Assembly: GCA_947069175.1 (NCBI GenBank)
Contig: CAMTDV010000017.1
Location: 48,617,137 to 48,681,136 of the forward strand
From: Scalesia atractyloides
Lineage: Eukaryota; Streptophyta; Magnoliopsida; Asterales; Asteraceae
Direction: 5' to 3'
DNA: 64,000 nucleotides
The notes under the pieces are model-generated. The model did no database searches. It was not told the DNA's origin and worked only from the letters and a program-made list of their open reading frames with translations. Positions 47,794 through 58,035 of the stretch are shown here, piece by piece. How positions within the stretch are numbered: the stretch's first letter is position 1; each line of letters opens with the position of its first letter. The translations under genes were made by a program, and so were the position numbers.

Positions 47794-48036
47794 TTATTTA
47801 ACAAAAGGTGAAGGTCCGTGATCAGGCGATTCTAGACGAAAGTTAGTGCGTAAACGTAACCGATTCGGTAGAATGTTATTAAGAATGGAGTAGAAGTAGA
47901 ATGCAGCGGCAGTGATATCTTCATTCATACCGAAAGAGTTTACATCTTGTCCAGCTGTCGGAGTTCCTGGAGAGAATCCGGCAGTACCTCCCCGTAGGGA
48001 TTGCAAAAACTTAAACAACAATTGAACACACACCAC
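47794..48036 (-). other. Unidentified open frame inside D's LTR
   Basis: An 80-codon frame that is less AT-rich than its surroundings. Residues about 13-80 look protein-like: GGTAGFSPGTPTAGQDVNSF, then AAAFYFYSILNNILPNRLRL. I do not recognise it. It could be a captured gene fragment or a chance frame. No splice or start evidence is convincing. Confidence 0.3.
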
Positions 48037-48044
48037 CTATATAT

Positions 48045-48215
48045 AGGCAACAACAAGTTCGCTTGAAACAAGCATGATCAAGTTCGCCCGAACACAACTT
48101 CGACCGAACTTGTCATTCCCCATACAACTTCGGTCGAACTTGTCATATACTGACTAAGTTCGTCCGAACTTGTCCATATCATGGGTAACTTCATGCGCAC
48201 TTGTCCCATTTCCAC
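48045..48215 (+). repeat. Dispersed AAGTTCG / CGAACTT palindromic motifs
   Basis: About five occurrences of ACTTCGNNCGAACTTGT-like words in 170 bp, many self-complementary (for example ACTTCGGTCGAACTTGTC near 48126). It is non-coding and inside D's LTR. Confidence 0.7.
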
Positions 48216-48455
48216 CCTATTATGGTCGTGTGTTCGATTCTAAGCTATACAATATTCAACACACGCTCTATCTAGCCTATTCGACAAGTGACGAACACAA
48301 AGTGCATCAATAAAAGGTACACACCCACTTTGACTTGGTCAAAGGTACACCAAGACAAGAATACACACCTAGTATAAGTATACGTATACAAAGACACGTT
48401 AAAAATGTAATATTTTTAACACCCATGGATCTTGTATCATATATATATATATATA

Positions 48456-48860
48456 GGGTGAGGTTCGGCTACAAAGTCCATTTTTCCTACAAAGTGTAAA
48501 AAGTCTTAAAACACTATGATTTCAGCCATAAAACACACTCAAAACCCACAAATAACAGAGTGAAGATCACTAAAACACAATATCCAAACCCTATCGGTCC
48601 ATAAAAACATCAAACATACCATCGTAGAACTATGAATATAAAACACAATATGATAATCAACATAAAACACACTAATGTTAGTCATTCGATAATCAAAGCC
48701 TTATAATCCAAAACACAACACAAAACCCACATATATGGCGTTTTAGTAATCTTCACTTTGTTATTGGTGGGTTTTGTGTGTGTTTTATGGTTGACTTCAT
48801 GGTGTTTTATGACTTTTTACACTTTGTAGGAAAAATAGACTTTGTAGCGAACTCTCACCC
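48456..48860. mobile_element. 405-bp foldback (MITE-like) element in a TA microsatellite
   Basis: GGGTGAGGTTCGGCTACAAA at the left end mirrors the right end (GTAGCGAACTCTCACCC). The inverted repeats extend imperfectly over about 125 bp, for example CTACAAAGTGTAAAAAGTC and its complement. (TA)n flanks both ends, which resembles microsatellite-targeting elements such as rice Micron (comparison by design, not by homology search). No ORF. Confidence 0.82.
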
Positions 48861-50107
48861 TATATATATATAACTAAAAATATATATATATATATAAACA
48901 TACATATTAAAGAAGATCAATGATCACTTTAAGTAAGACTAAATATTTTAAAGGACATAAAAATATATCCGGTAACGTTGTCAACCGAGCAACGTGTGAG
49001 ACCCGACTATGAGGGGGTGCGGCCCTAAGCATGTCGTGGACACGTACATATTACTCGTGCGAGGCACGAAGTCACAAGAGGGCTAGGCCCGTTAATACAA
49101 CTCACAATTATACAAAATATATATTTGTAAAATATATATTATCAACTTAGAAATTATTCATCTAAAATACAACTTAATAAACATTAATTCCATACAACTT
49201 AAAACAATTCCTAATACACAATCAATTACATAGACCTAAGCGTCTAATGGAATTTAGGACGCTTGTAGGTTACGTTGCGAGACGAGAAGACGATCGATGA
49301 TTTTTAGTACGCTTACGGAACGCATTCAGTGAGTTCATGTCCCCTCTTTTAAACGCTTTCTAGTTTTAAACATTCGGGGGAGATACATGTACAAGTGGTA
49401 TGATAAGCTAGGAAATGGAACAACATAGATCATGTGCGAATAGGGTTGTACTTAAGCACCATTAATCAACATTAGACCGAGGAACGGAAGGGGTAGATCT
49501 ATTGGGTTTTGACGAGCCCCACTCTTGGTCCACGAGACCGGAAGAGTGCTTTTGTGTCCCAGTCGAGGGTAATCGACACAATAAATCATCAAGGTTGGAT
49601 TGCTTCCTATGTCATCACACATATTAATGTCCTAGCTACACATTAATGATCAACGATTTCATTGACGCTTTAATATACAGGTTTTTATACAAAATACATC
49701 TCACATTTTAAAGATTCATTTGATGCAACTAAAACACATGAATTCACCAACTTTGTTTGATGTTTTCAACTTAAAATGTATTTCAGGAAATTAGTGGACC
49801 ATGCGCATGAACAAGACAAGAACTCAAGAATCTCGATGCCACTTTTGCGGGATTTGACTATTATATTCCGCCTCTTTGCGGAAATATAATGGGCAAAACC
49901 TTGATTTATAAACTTTGATGTCTTGTTAAACTTGAAATCTTTTGGGGAAGTTGTAAACAATAATTTTATGTTGTGTGGTATTTTCAAAACTATCTATGAC
50001 AGTTGGCATTCGAGTTATTCATTTTATTTAGCATGTTTACTTACTTCCTATGCAATGAGAATCAATCACGATCACACCGCGTTCATCCGCCTACGAGCGG
50101 GTGTGAC

Positions 50108-50429
50108 ATTTATGAAGGCCGCCGCCAACTCTACCCTTAAGAAACACATCGCCCGATGATGAAGGCCAAGAAAAATGAGACGGGTGAAGGATCCGGCACC
50201 GGTTCTTCGAATGTTTGATGTAACCCGTTTGATTTGTTAGGTTTGGTGTTTTTATTTAAGTGTGTTTAATGTTTAGTGTGTTTATCGTGTTTAATGTTTA
50301 GTAATGTTAAGTGAGTTTGGTAAATTCAATGTTTTTATTTAAGTGTGTTTGGATTTATACATTATTTTAGTAACGGTTTTCATTGATAATAAATTAGTGC
50401 ATAAAAAAACATTAATAATAAACTTATAA
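50108..50429. other. Junction region between D's LTR and the hAT locus
   Basis: No supported gene. It begins with the possible D target site TTTAT. A GC-richer patch at 50110-50220 contains a short frame ending in a Gly/Ser-rich GEGSGTGSSNV and a stop. The rest is T-rich with TTAAGTGTGTTTAATGTTTAG-like repeats (50255-50350). It may be the 3' untranslated end of the hAT element. Confidence 0.5.
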
Positions 50430-50538
50430 TAGTAATCGGTTCCCGAAAATATAAAAAGAACCGGGTCAAAAATTCTAACATTAACTGGTTCCTATAAATA
50501 AAAAATACAATGTTTCTCAGAACCGGTTCCAGACGGAT

Positions 50539-52680
50539 TTATTTCCTTGAGCGTTTACTTGTGGCGGGTGCGACACTTTCCGATGCGTTACGCTTAGGTG
50601 CGGGTACTTCGGTACAATCGTCATCCGAATCGTTAGTCTCTACTTCTTCGTCCTCCTCTTCGTCAATAATCCTGTGCTCTAACTCAACTTCATTTTCTAG
50701 ACTAGATTTATGTTGAACACGGTCAACGGCATCCAAATGATCCTTTAAGCAAATTGCCATCTCTAGCGATTTTGGAGTTAGTCTTGTTCTTCTAATTGAC
50801 AATACCTTGCTACTAAGAGAAAACACACTTTTCGAAGCTACCGTGGAAGCTTGGACCGTTAGTATATCACGTGCCATGGTGGCTAGAATCGGGTATTCGG
50901 ATTCTTTTGTTTTCCACAATGCCAAAATATCAAAATTCTTATATTCCTCGGCGGTCTTAGTAAGCGAATATTTAGTTTTTATATCTACCAAGTTACTTGT
51001 TGGTTCACTACCTCTTTCTTGTCTAACCGTCTCTTCTCTAACGACATTCAACATGGTTATGATTGGGTCCCCGATTGTTTTATCGTTAGAGGCCGTCGAC
51101 TGAGACTCAAACAAATTGGTATGATTTTTTTCCCCATATTTTTTTAAATAATGATCATAAAGTTTGGCCATACACTTGTTGAATGAATCTTTTGTTTTTG
51201 CTTTTAAGTTGGATCATCCTCATGCATATCCAACTTGTCATAAATTTCTTCAATTAAACTTCAACACCCGGTAGGTTTAAAATAGGATTTAAAGCGGCGG
51301 CACATAGAAAAACGGGTGGTAGTTCCAAAAAATATTTTAAAATTTTTCAATCATCGGTTTCATCATATTCCTCAACATGTCACTAGAGTTTTCAAACTTT
51401 TTAAAATTTGTTGTTATCAAATATGATTCTCCCAAAACTTTAGAACTAGTAGGATAATAAACACCGGAAATCAAAGTTGTTAAAGTTTGAGAAACTTGTA
51501 AAAAATTACTTATTTGAATATTTGCCCAAGCCGTGTCGGGAAATGGGTCAACAAGGTAGTCATCACTTAAAGTTGTATGAAATGATTTTAAAATGCCCAT
51601 TTGTTTTAAAGTCATTTCAAACATATGACAAGTTGAATTCCAACAAGTTGGTATATCCCAATTTGGTCCAATAAATTTTTGGTTTACATCTTTACAAAGT
51701 TTTTTATATTCTTGATATCTTTCTTTTTCACTTTTAAAAACATCTTGAAGCATACCTCTAAAAGCTATCATAAAATCCGATACGAATTTATCTTTTAAAC
51801 AGGTTTGCACTACTAAATTAATAATATGTGCAACACATCGTGTGTGCAAAAAAAACACCATCAACTATTGGTTTGTACTTCAACTTTAATTTTTCAATCG
51901 CCATTGTATTGTTTGAAGCATTATCAAACGATATTGAAAAAATTGTATCTTCTAAACAATATTTAATTGTTGTGACATTTATAATTTTATAAATATTTTC
52001 TCCCGTATGAGAAGGAAAGTCGTCAAGTACGCTTCATCATTTGCCATGTATCGGGATCAACCAAATGAGCGGTGACACAAATGTACGATTCCGGTAAACC
52101 GTGTGGAGCAGACCACACATCACTAGTTAAGTTTACACTTGTTATTAAATTTAAAAAAAAACAATTAAATCTTTTTTGGCATTTTCCATAAACTTAAACA
52201 ATGGCGTTTTAAAGTGCGATGACTTTCATGTTTATAGCGAGGTTGTAGCGTCTCCCTAATAAGCTTAGTAAGATCGGGGTCGTCGAAGTGTCCAAACGGC
52301 AACGCTTTTTGTATCACCAACTTCGCCATCCGGTCGCGAGCGAACTTTTGTTCATAACGAAAAATGGAACCATCTTTGGATAGTTGAACTTGACCGAATG
52401 TCAAGTCTTTTAAACCTTTACAATACTTTTTAATATGTTTCGTTAACGTGGAGTTTGACTCCTTGCCTAATAAGGAGCCACAATGTTTGCATTGGCTTTC
52501 TGCGAGCCGTCACTTATCTCGACCAATTCCCAATTGCTCCAAACCTCTATATTGCGATTATGAGACAATGTTCCAACAACATATGGAACGGTTTGATATT
52601 GAGGAACATTGTTGACAGATTGAGAATTTGCGTTTCTAGAACTCTTTGAGGCCATTGTTGAATAGTATGTGAAGAAGAAC
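50539..52680 (-). pseudogene. hAT transposase (BED finger, RNase H-like, C-terminal dimerisation)
   Basis: Reading right to left: an N-terminal Ser/Asn-rich part from MASKSSRNANSQS near 52653; a BED zinc finger with Cys-x2-Cys and His-x4-Cys spacing at about 52485-52420; a conserved KFARDRMAKLVI block (52340-52300); the catalytic core with HTRCVAHIINLVVQ and DIPTCWNSTCHM (51840-51640); and the dimerisation domain (FDILALWK, YPILATMARDILTVQ, SVFSLSSKVLS) at 50950-50760, with an acidic/basic tail. Frameshifts near 52500, 51840-52160 and 51190-51330 make it a pseudogene. It resembles RICESLEEPER/DAYSLEEPER-type plant hAT proteins, which also include domesticated genes, but the breaks argue against function. 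Confidence 0.87.
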
Positions 52681-52799
52681 AAGAAAGTAATATAGGAAGA
52701 ATATTAGATATGAGGAATTGTGTGCTTAACATGTGAAGAAGAACAAAAAAGTAATATAGGAAGAAGATTAGATATGAGGAATTTTGTGCTATAACAATA

Positions 52800-53173
52800 G
52801 AATATTCAAAACCATTTATAGGAATCGGTTCCAACGGTAAGTAACCGGTTCCACGAATAGGAACCGGGTCCAACGGTCATATTTCGCATTAAATGCTAAT
52901 TGGAACCGGGTCCAACGGTAATATGTCTAACGGCTAGAATCGGTTCCAACGGTAACTATCTGACCAGGTTTGGTGGAACCGGGTACGGGGGGAACCGGGT
53001 ACGGGTTGGAACCGGGTACGACCCTTTAAAATTCTAAAATGTGGAACCGGGTAGGAACCATCGGGTATTTTAAACCCGGAACCGGTTCTACTATATGTCG
53101 GGTAGGAACTGGAACCGGTTCCAGGTCGGTTCTAACGGGTCGGGTATGGAACCGGTTATTATGCCCATCTCTA
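52800..53173. repeat. GGAACC/GGTTCC subterminal repeat array of the hAT element
   Basis: More than a dozen GGAACCGG or CCGGTTCC words in under 400 bp, several as AACCGGTTCC palindromes. A few more are at 50440-50530 on the other side of the transposase. Subterminal motif clusters are the usual binding sites for hAT transposases (known for Ac/Ds). Confidence 0.82.
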
Positions 53174-53322
53174 GGTTGTAATGGTAGATTGGTAGGTGTG
53201 TGACGTTATAAAAACAAAAAAAAATGTACTCTTTGATGGATTATTTATAATGATTGTTGGTAGGATTTTCCTTGAGTAACTCTCCTTTGATTTATGTACA
53301 ATACTTCACTGTCAAAACAAAT

Positions 53323-53506
53323 CGAAGGGTGTGACCAAAGCTAAAAATCCTAAACCGTGAACCAAATTGGAATCAAAGTGTTGGCATCGGTTTGGTTTTA
53401 AATTTCAACGGTTTGGTTTCGGTTTTCAATAATAAAAAAACCATTACTGGTGGTTTGGTTTACGTTTGACCTAAAAACCATCAAAACCAAATCGTGAACA
53501 CCCCTA
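53323..53506. mobile_element. Short non-autonomous hAT-like element
   Basis: The right end TAGGGGTGTTCACG (minus strand from 53506) is a common plant hAT-type terminus. The left end AAGGGTGTGACC is an imperfect match. Between them CGGTTTGGTTT motifs recur on both strands. No ORF and no clear 8-bp duplication. Confidence 0.5.
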
Positions 53507-53710
53507 CTTAATATGAACACCAAACACGTTAAGAGTTATCCCTTAAGTTTTGTGATATGCGATATAACCAAAAGAAACTAGCGCATTGGCCTTTGAATCA
53601 GCTCGGCAACATGTCACATTGTAGTTTTCATGGTAGAGGAAAAATTATAGTATAGTTTTTAATGTGTTGAAATGGATCAACGACGTGAGACTGGTGGGCC
53701 AAGGATACAT

Positions 53711-54349
53711 TTAGGTAAACAAGTTGAAATCAGTAATAAAGAGAAAATAGCGAAAACTAAAACAAGACACAACATGTGACGGCTCCCAGTGAACAACATA
53801 CAAAGGTAAGGAAACCGGTAGATTCAGAAGTCGTACAAGCACGACTTGTATTTGTTTTTGTGAGTACACATGAGAAAAAACGAAAGATGGTGTAAAACAA
53901 ATTCGGAGGATAACCGAGTTGGGATAAGCACCCCTCATAAGAAGTGAATGTGCCAATGGCAATAGGAGACGAATAAAGCTGTTTGGTGGAGGTTATTTCC
54001 TATGAGTGCCTTGATAAACAAGCTACAATACGATAATAACATAAGAATAAGATGATCAAGTAGTAATTGCGCAAGGGATAGAAAATTATAGTTAGGCCGG
54101 AAACTACACGAACTCGAAAGCTCATGACCGAAAATGTAAGTGAAATGACAAGTGACATACATAGCATTGCCTACCATATATGATTCCGAGCCGAGGTAGG
54201 ATGTCACATCCTGAACCATAGAAAATTGATGTCATATGAGTTGTAGCTCCTGAGTCAGAAACCATGATCTCCAACATAGAAACTAAATATTCTGAACGGA
54301 TACTATTTCCATTGAACAAAATGAGCTGTAACTCATACTTAATAACCAA
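53711..54349 (-). pseudogene. Possible Ty1/copia pol remnant (protease to pre-integrase)
   Basis: MVSDSGATTHMTS near 54270-54235 resembles the copia protease active site (DSGA-x-HMT). In a shifted frame, VGNAMYV near 54175 and ALIGNNLHQTALF near 54005 sit where the 'VGNG' and 'TGN.L.QG' boxes of the pre-integrase region would fall. All frames are broken and the rest is unrecognisable, so this is a weak call. Confidence 0.38.
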
Positions 54350-54949
54350 TTATATAATTGTAAATGCAACCAATTAGGTTCACACTAAATAAACAGCCTA
54401 AAGGTCTATTTCTCAAGAAAGACAGTCACAAGAGCACAGTTTTGCTGAAATGTCTTTATTTTTTCGGTTACTGATATCGAAAAGGAGAAACTTTTGGGTA
54501 CGTCAGGAAAAGGCATCAATCAACTGATCTAAGGCTACAACTCGCCAAGAGTTGTAACCATTTGATGTTTTGATCGTCATCCATTTTATGTTATAAGAGA
54601 TAACCGCTCACCATCAAAAAGAATACATAAAAAGAACTCACGAGCATGCTTAAATAAAGTATTTATTGTTTGCCTTCAGAGTTCCATAATAGATTTACAG
54701 GCAAGTTCCTTTTATCAGCATGACTAAAATGTTAGGTCCACCATGTTTTAACTAGATATAAATTACGTATGCTTTATTGTAACCAAAAAAGAACTCATGC
54801 TACCCTCTATTAGTCATTAGAGGATGCCGATTATATTGAAATCATAAACCAAATTTTATCTTCTCCTACTCGCCTACAAGTTCACGAGATTAAAAATAGG
54901 TATCGTCCCCCGATCGACCAGGACCTCAACGCCAACTGCCAAACCCACC
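54350..54949. other. Region 3' of the helicase gene
   Basis: No supported gene. It probably includes the 3' untranslated region of the helicase (minus strand), but I could not fix a poly(A) site. A duplicated GATCAACTCTGGATGCGGC word just to the right (55218 and 55289) straddles exon 7 and intron 6. Confidence 0.5.
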
Positions 54950-57900
54950 TTAACGATCTGAACCAAATCCACCAAAAACACTTGAACGGTCTGAGCCAAA
55001 ACCAATTGAGCGGTCGGAACCAAAATCACCAAACCCACTCCTACGGCTTGAGCGAGTCGAATCTTCACCAAAGCCACTAGAACGCCCAGAGCTAGGACCT
55101 CTAAACTCACCATAACTAGGTTTACCAAAACCACCACGAGATGATGAACCAAAACTTCCATTTCGACCACCAAATCTTGAATCACCTTGTCTACCTCCAA
55201 AACCAAACCCTCCACCCAGATCAACTCTGGATGCGGCATCCACAGCAATTTGAGGAAGCTTTAATAAATCAGAAAAGAAATTAGTCACTTGATCAACTCT
55301 GGATGCGGCACCCAAAGAACCCAACACTTTTAGATGCATAGAAAAACGACAGCATTCATGTCTAGGCCTGTAAACAAACCTAACATGAACAGTTCGTAAA
55401 CTATTATGCGAGAGGTTCGCTTATTTCATAAACGAATGAACAAGAAAACATGCCCGGTTACTTCATGTAATGGTATTTAGACTTTATGTTTGAATATTCA
55501 CTTTACTTTTCAGTGGTATTTGTTTACGTTCATTCATGTAAGTTGGTTAATGTTCGTAACCGTTCATTTAGAATATTAACTAACGAACTAAAACAAACAC
55601 AAACAAGAAAACCCTTTTGTTTGATTGTTTGTGTTCGTCCATTTGTTAGGTAAAAATTAAAACAATCGAACACGAACATTCACCACTCTGTGTTCGTTCG
55701 GGTTCATTTACAGATCTATCCACGGAAAAAAATAATTATATGGTACCTCCGTAAATTTGCATCCTACTTCGCGCTCGTATCCTTTGACATCCCTCCATTG
55801 CTGAGAAGAATACATCACTATTGCCCTTCCTTTCTTGCCAGCACGACCCGTACGCCCGGTTCGATGAACAAATATTTCAGAGGAGTTAGGTAGCTCATAA
55901 TGTATTACCTGACAACCAATAAAAAATCAAGTTTCTAAAAAAAATGAAAATTCAAATCAAGGCTGCACAACTAAAACAGGCAAAAAGAAATTTACCAGAT
56001 CAACACTAGGAACATCAAGACCACGAGCCGCAACATCAGTGGCTACCAAAACATCAACCCGACCATCTCTAAACCCTGCAAGAGTTCGCTCCCTTTGATT
56101 TTGTGAAATATCTCCATGCAAAGCTTCACATCTGAAACTCTTCTGCAGCGCGTAGGCCAACCGATCAGCATCGCGTTTTGTTTGGGTAAAAATTATTGAT
56201 TTCCCACCATTTGCATGCTCCTGAAATAAAACAAATAACTTATCCATATTAAGTATCAACAAGATTAAAAACATAAACTTTGACCATATATCTGTACCGT
56301 TATTAGCGGCCCAATAACTGATGGTCTATCACGCATTTCTGATGTAATAGAATAGAGTGTGATTCCATCAGCCAACTTTTGGTCTGAATCACCAACCTAC
56401 AATCAAAACTCTGAATTAACCGCTTGTAAATAATGAAATTAATTATCATTATATAAAAAGTTTGTACAAAACGGACTTACAAGATCAAAAGTTAGAGGCG
56501 TCTTTAAGTACTTCTGGGTAAGTTTCACAATCCAACTTGGCATAGTTGCTGAAAACATCATGGTTTGACGCTGTTTTGGCAAATATTCCAAAATCGTTTC
56601 AACAGCTTCAGCAAAACCGACATTCAGCATCTGATCTGCTTCATCAAGAACCGCAAATTGAACTTCTGATAGATTCAAAGCACCTCTTTTAAGCAGATCA
56701 AGAACACGTCCTGGGGTGCCAACAATCACATCAACACCACGATCAAGAGTACTCATCTGGCGTTGAATGGGTGAGCCACCATATACACACAGAGTATCCA
56801 AATTAGGTGCTGACTCGTAGAACTCCTTTTCAACTTGTTTAGCAAGCTCTCTGGTAGGAGCCATAACAATGGCTAATGGGTTCCTCCCTCTTCTGTTAAA
56901 TTTTTACCAGATACGTAAGATTTTAAAAGATTGTAATATAATAAAGTGAGTATTTACCCATGCTTTTCGTTGTGTTGAACTATTTTATTCAAGATAGGGA
57001 TGCCAAAAGCTAGAGTTTTCCCTGTTCCGGTTCTAGCACGGCCGATCATGTCCCGCCCCTGCATTGCTGGCTCTAGTACGGCTCTCTGACCAACAAGAAG
57101 AAAACTTGTAAATCATTCATTATCCAAATCAAACCCTTTATCAGTGTATATCAAATGGGGTAAGAAACTGCAATTTCATGCTTGCTTTGGTCGATATAAA
57201 ATGATTTATGAATGATTTCCGCATTCGTTAACCATTGTAGGTGATTAAAACCCAAATCAAGATTGAAGTGCAGGGATAACCAGTTCGCCACTAAATGTCA
57301 AAGTGAAGCTATATTGTTGACACCTAGAACAAATTAAAATATGACAAATTACATGCATTTCATCATCACCATAACATGTTTGAAATATCTAAAATATGTA
57401 AATTTCATTATGACAAAATCCTAAAAATAGTTTTTTTTTTCTCCGAGTATATGATTTAGATAAAAAACGGGTATATGGTTTCAAATCAAAGGGTAGAGTA
57501 CCCCACAACCTTTTATATCGATTCCATACCCAATTACCCATCCGATCCAAAACTCTGCATTTCTTTATCAATCCCATACCCGTCCAATGATTCCCATCCC
57601 AAAAACCTATATAAACTCCTATCAGAAACAAAACTATATAAACAATCTCATCCAATGATGAATTACCTGAATGGGAAAGAGTTTGGTAATGCCCTTTTTC
57701 GCTAAAGCAGCAACAATCTCTTGTGAAATCCCAAGATTGGCAACTTCAAGACCATCGGAAGACGAAACCCTATCCTCCTCCTCCTCCTCATATTCAGGAA
57801 CAGCAGCAGCAGCATATCCGGCGGCCTGTGTTGACACAACAGACGGTCCGACACTCACCCACCGAGACCCATGAAAATTCCTTAAAACCCCAACATTTGT

Positions 57901-58035
57901 TTGAAGCTGGTTACATAAATGTTGGTGGATTGCAGGTGAGGGTTGTGTAGATGAGGGGACTAGAAGATGGTTGAGTGCGTTGCAAAGAGTGGTGAGTCTC
58001 TTGGAAGAAGCTCTGAAGAAGATGAGACTGTTCAT
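54950..58035 (-). CDS. RH53: Mitochondrial DEAD-box ATP-dependent RNA helicase (PMH/RH53-like), 7 exons
   Basis: Exons 58035-57667, 57085-56958, 56892-56481, 56396-56298, 56220-55996, 55908-55747 and 55258-54950 join in frame with GT-AG introns and give 567 residues, near the family size of about 600. The start MNSLIFFRASSKRL at 58035 gives an Arg/Ser-rich mitochondrial presequence; an in-frame ATG at 58164 adds 43 residues but fits less well. Motifs in order: Q motif (KLFPIQ), ARTGTGKT, APTRELA, TPGR, DEAD, SAT, IIFTQTKRDADRLA, VATDVAARGLD, HRTGRTGRAG, then a Gly/Phe/Ser/Asp/Arg-rich tail with GFGSDRS repeats. Arabidopsis PMH1/PMH2 (RH9/RH53) act in mitochondrial group II intron splicing; which paralogue this is cannot be told. 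It is the only intact host gene seen. Confidence 0.93.
55363..55718. mobile_element. hAT-type MITE in intron 6 of the helicase gene
   Basis: The left end TAGGCCTGTAAACAAACC and the right end (minus) TAGATCTGTAAATGAACC match at 13 of 18 positions. The inside is rich in GTTCGT/ACGAAC motifs on both strands, as in common plant hAT-type MITEs. The flanking 8 bases do not match, so no target duplication is claimed. It makes intron 6 (55259-55746) far larger than introns 2-5 (65-87 bp). Confidence 0.65.

Larger units (their letters stand above)
45502..50107 (+). repeat. Element D 3' LTR, right segment (inferred)
   Basis: Continues D's LTR after E. Blocks near its end parallel A's LTR: GTGAGTTCATGTCCCCTC with GGGGGAGATACATGTA near 49330-49395, a GACGAGCCCCAC block near 49515, and the terminus GCGGGTGTGACA at 50107. 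A leader-like CA/CT-rich stretch is at 45900-46000. This would make the LTR about 5.1 kb including a 405-bp foldback element and a possible captured fragment. The 5' LTR is outside the window, so the limit rests on homology and the TG...CA ends only. Confidence 0.6.
50430..53173 (-). mobile_element. Degenerate hAT transposon
   Basis: Minus-strand BED-finger/hAT transposase pseudogene with GGAACC/GGTTCC-rich sequence on both sides. The right end reads TAGAGATGGGCATAATAACC on the minus strand from 53173, a typical hAT-like terminus. I found no matching left terminus before D's LTR at 50107, so the left end may be lost or lie beyond D, off the window. Confidence 0.78.

Noticed and set aside
48456..48860. 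CRISPR-like or other prokaryotic repeat system
   Set aside because: It is a foldback element. The window is plainly plant nuclear DNA and no direct-repeat/spacer pattern occurs.
54874..55248. Val/Leu-rich 124-codon frame
   Set aside because: It is a shadow frame of the Gly-rich last exon of the helicase.
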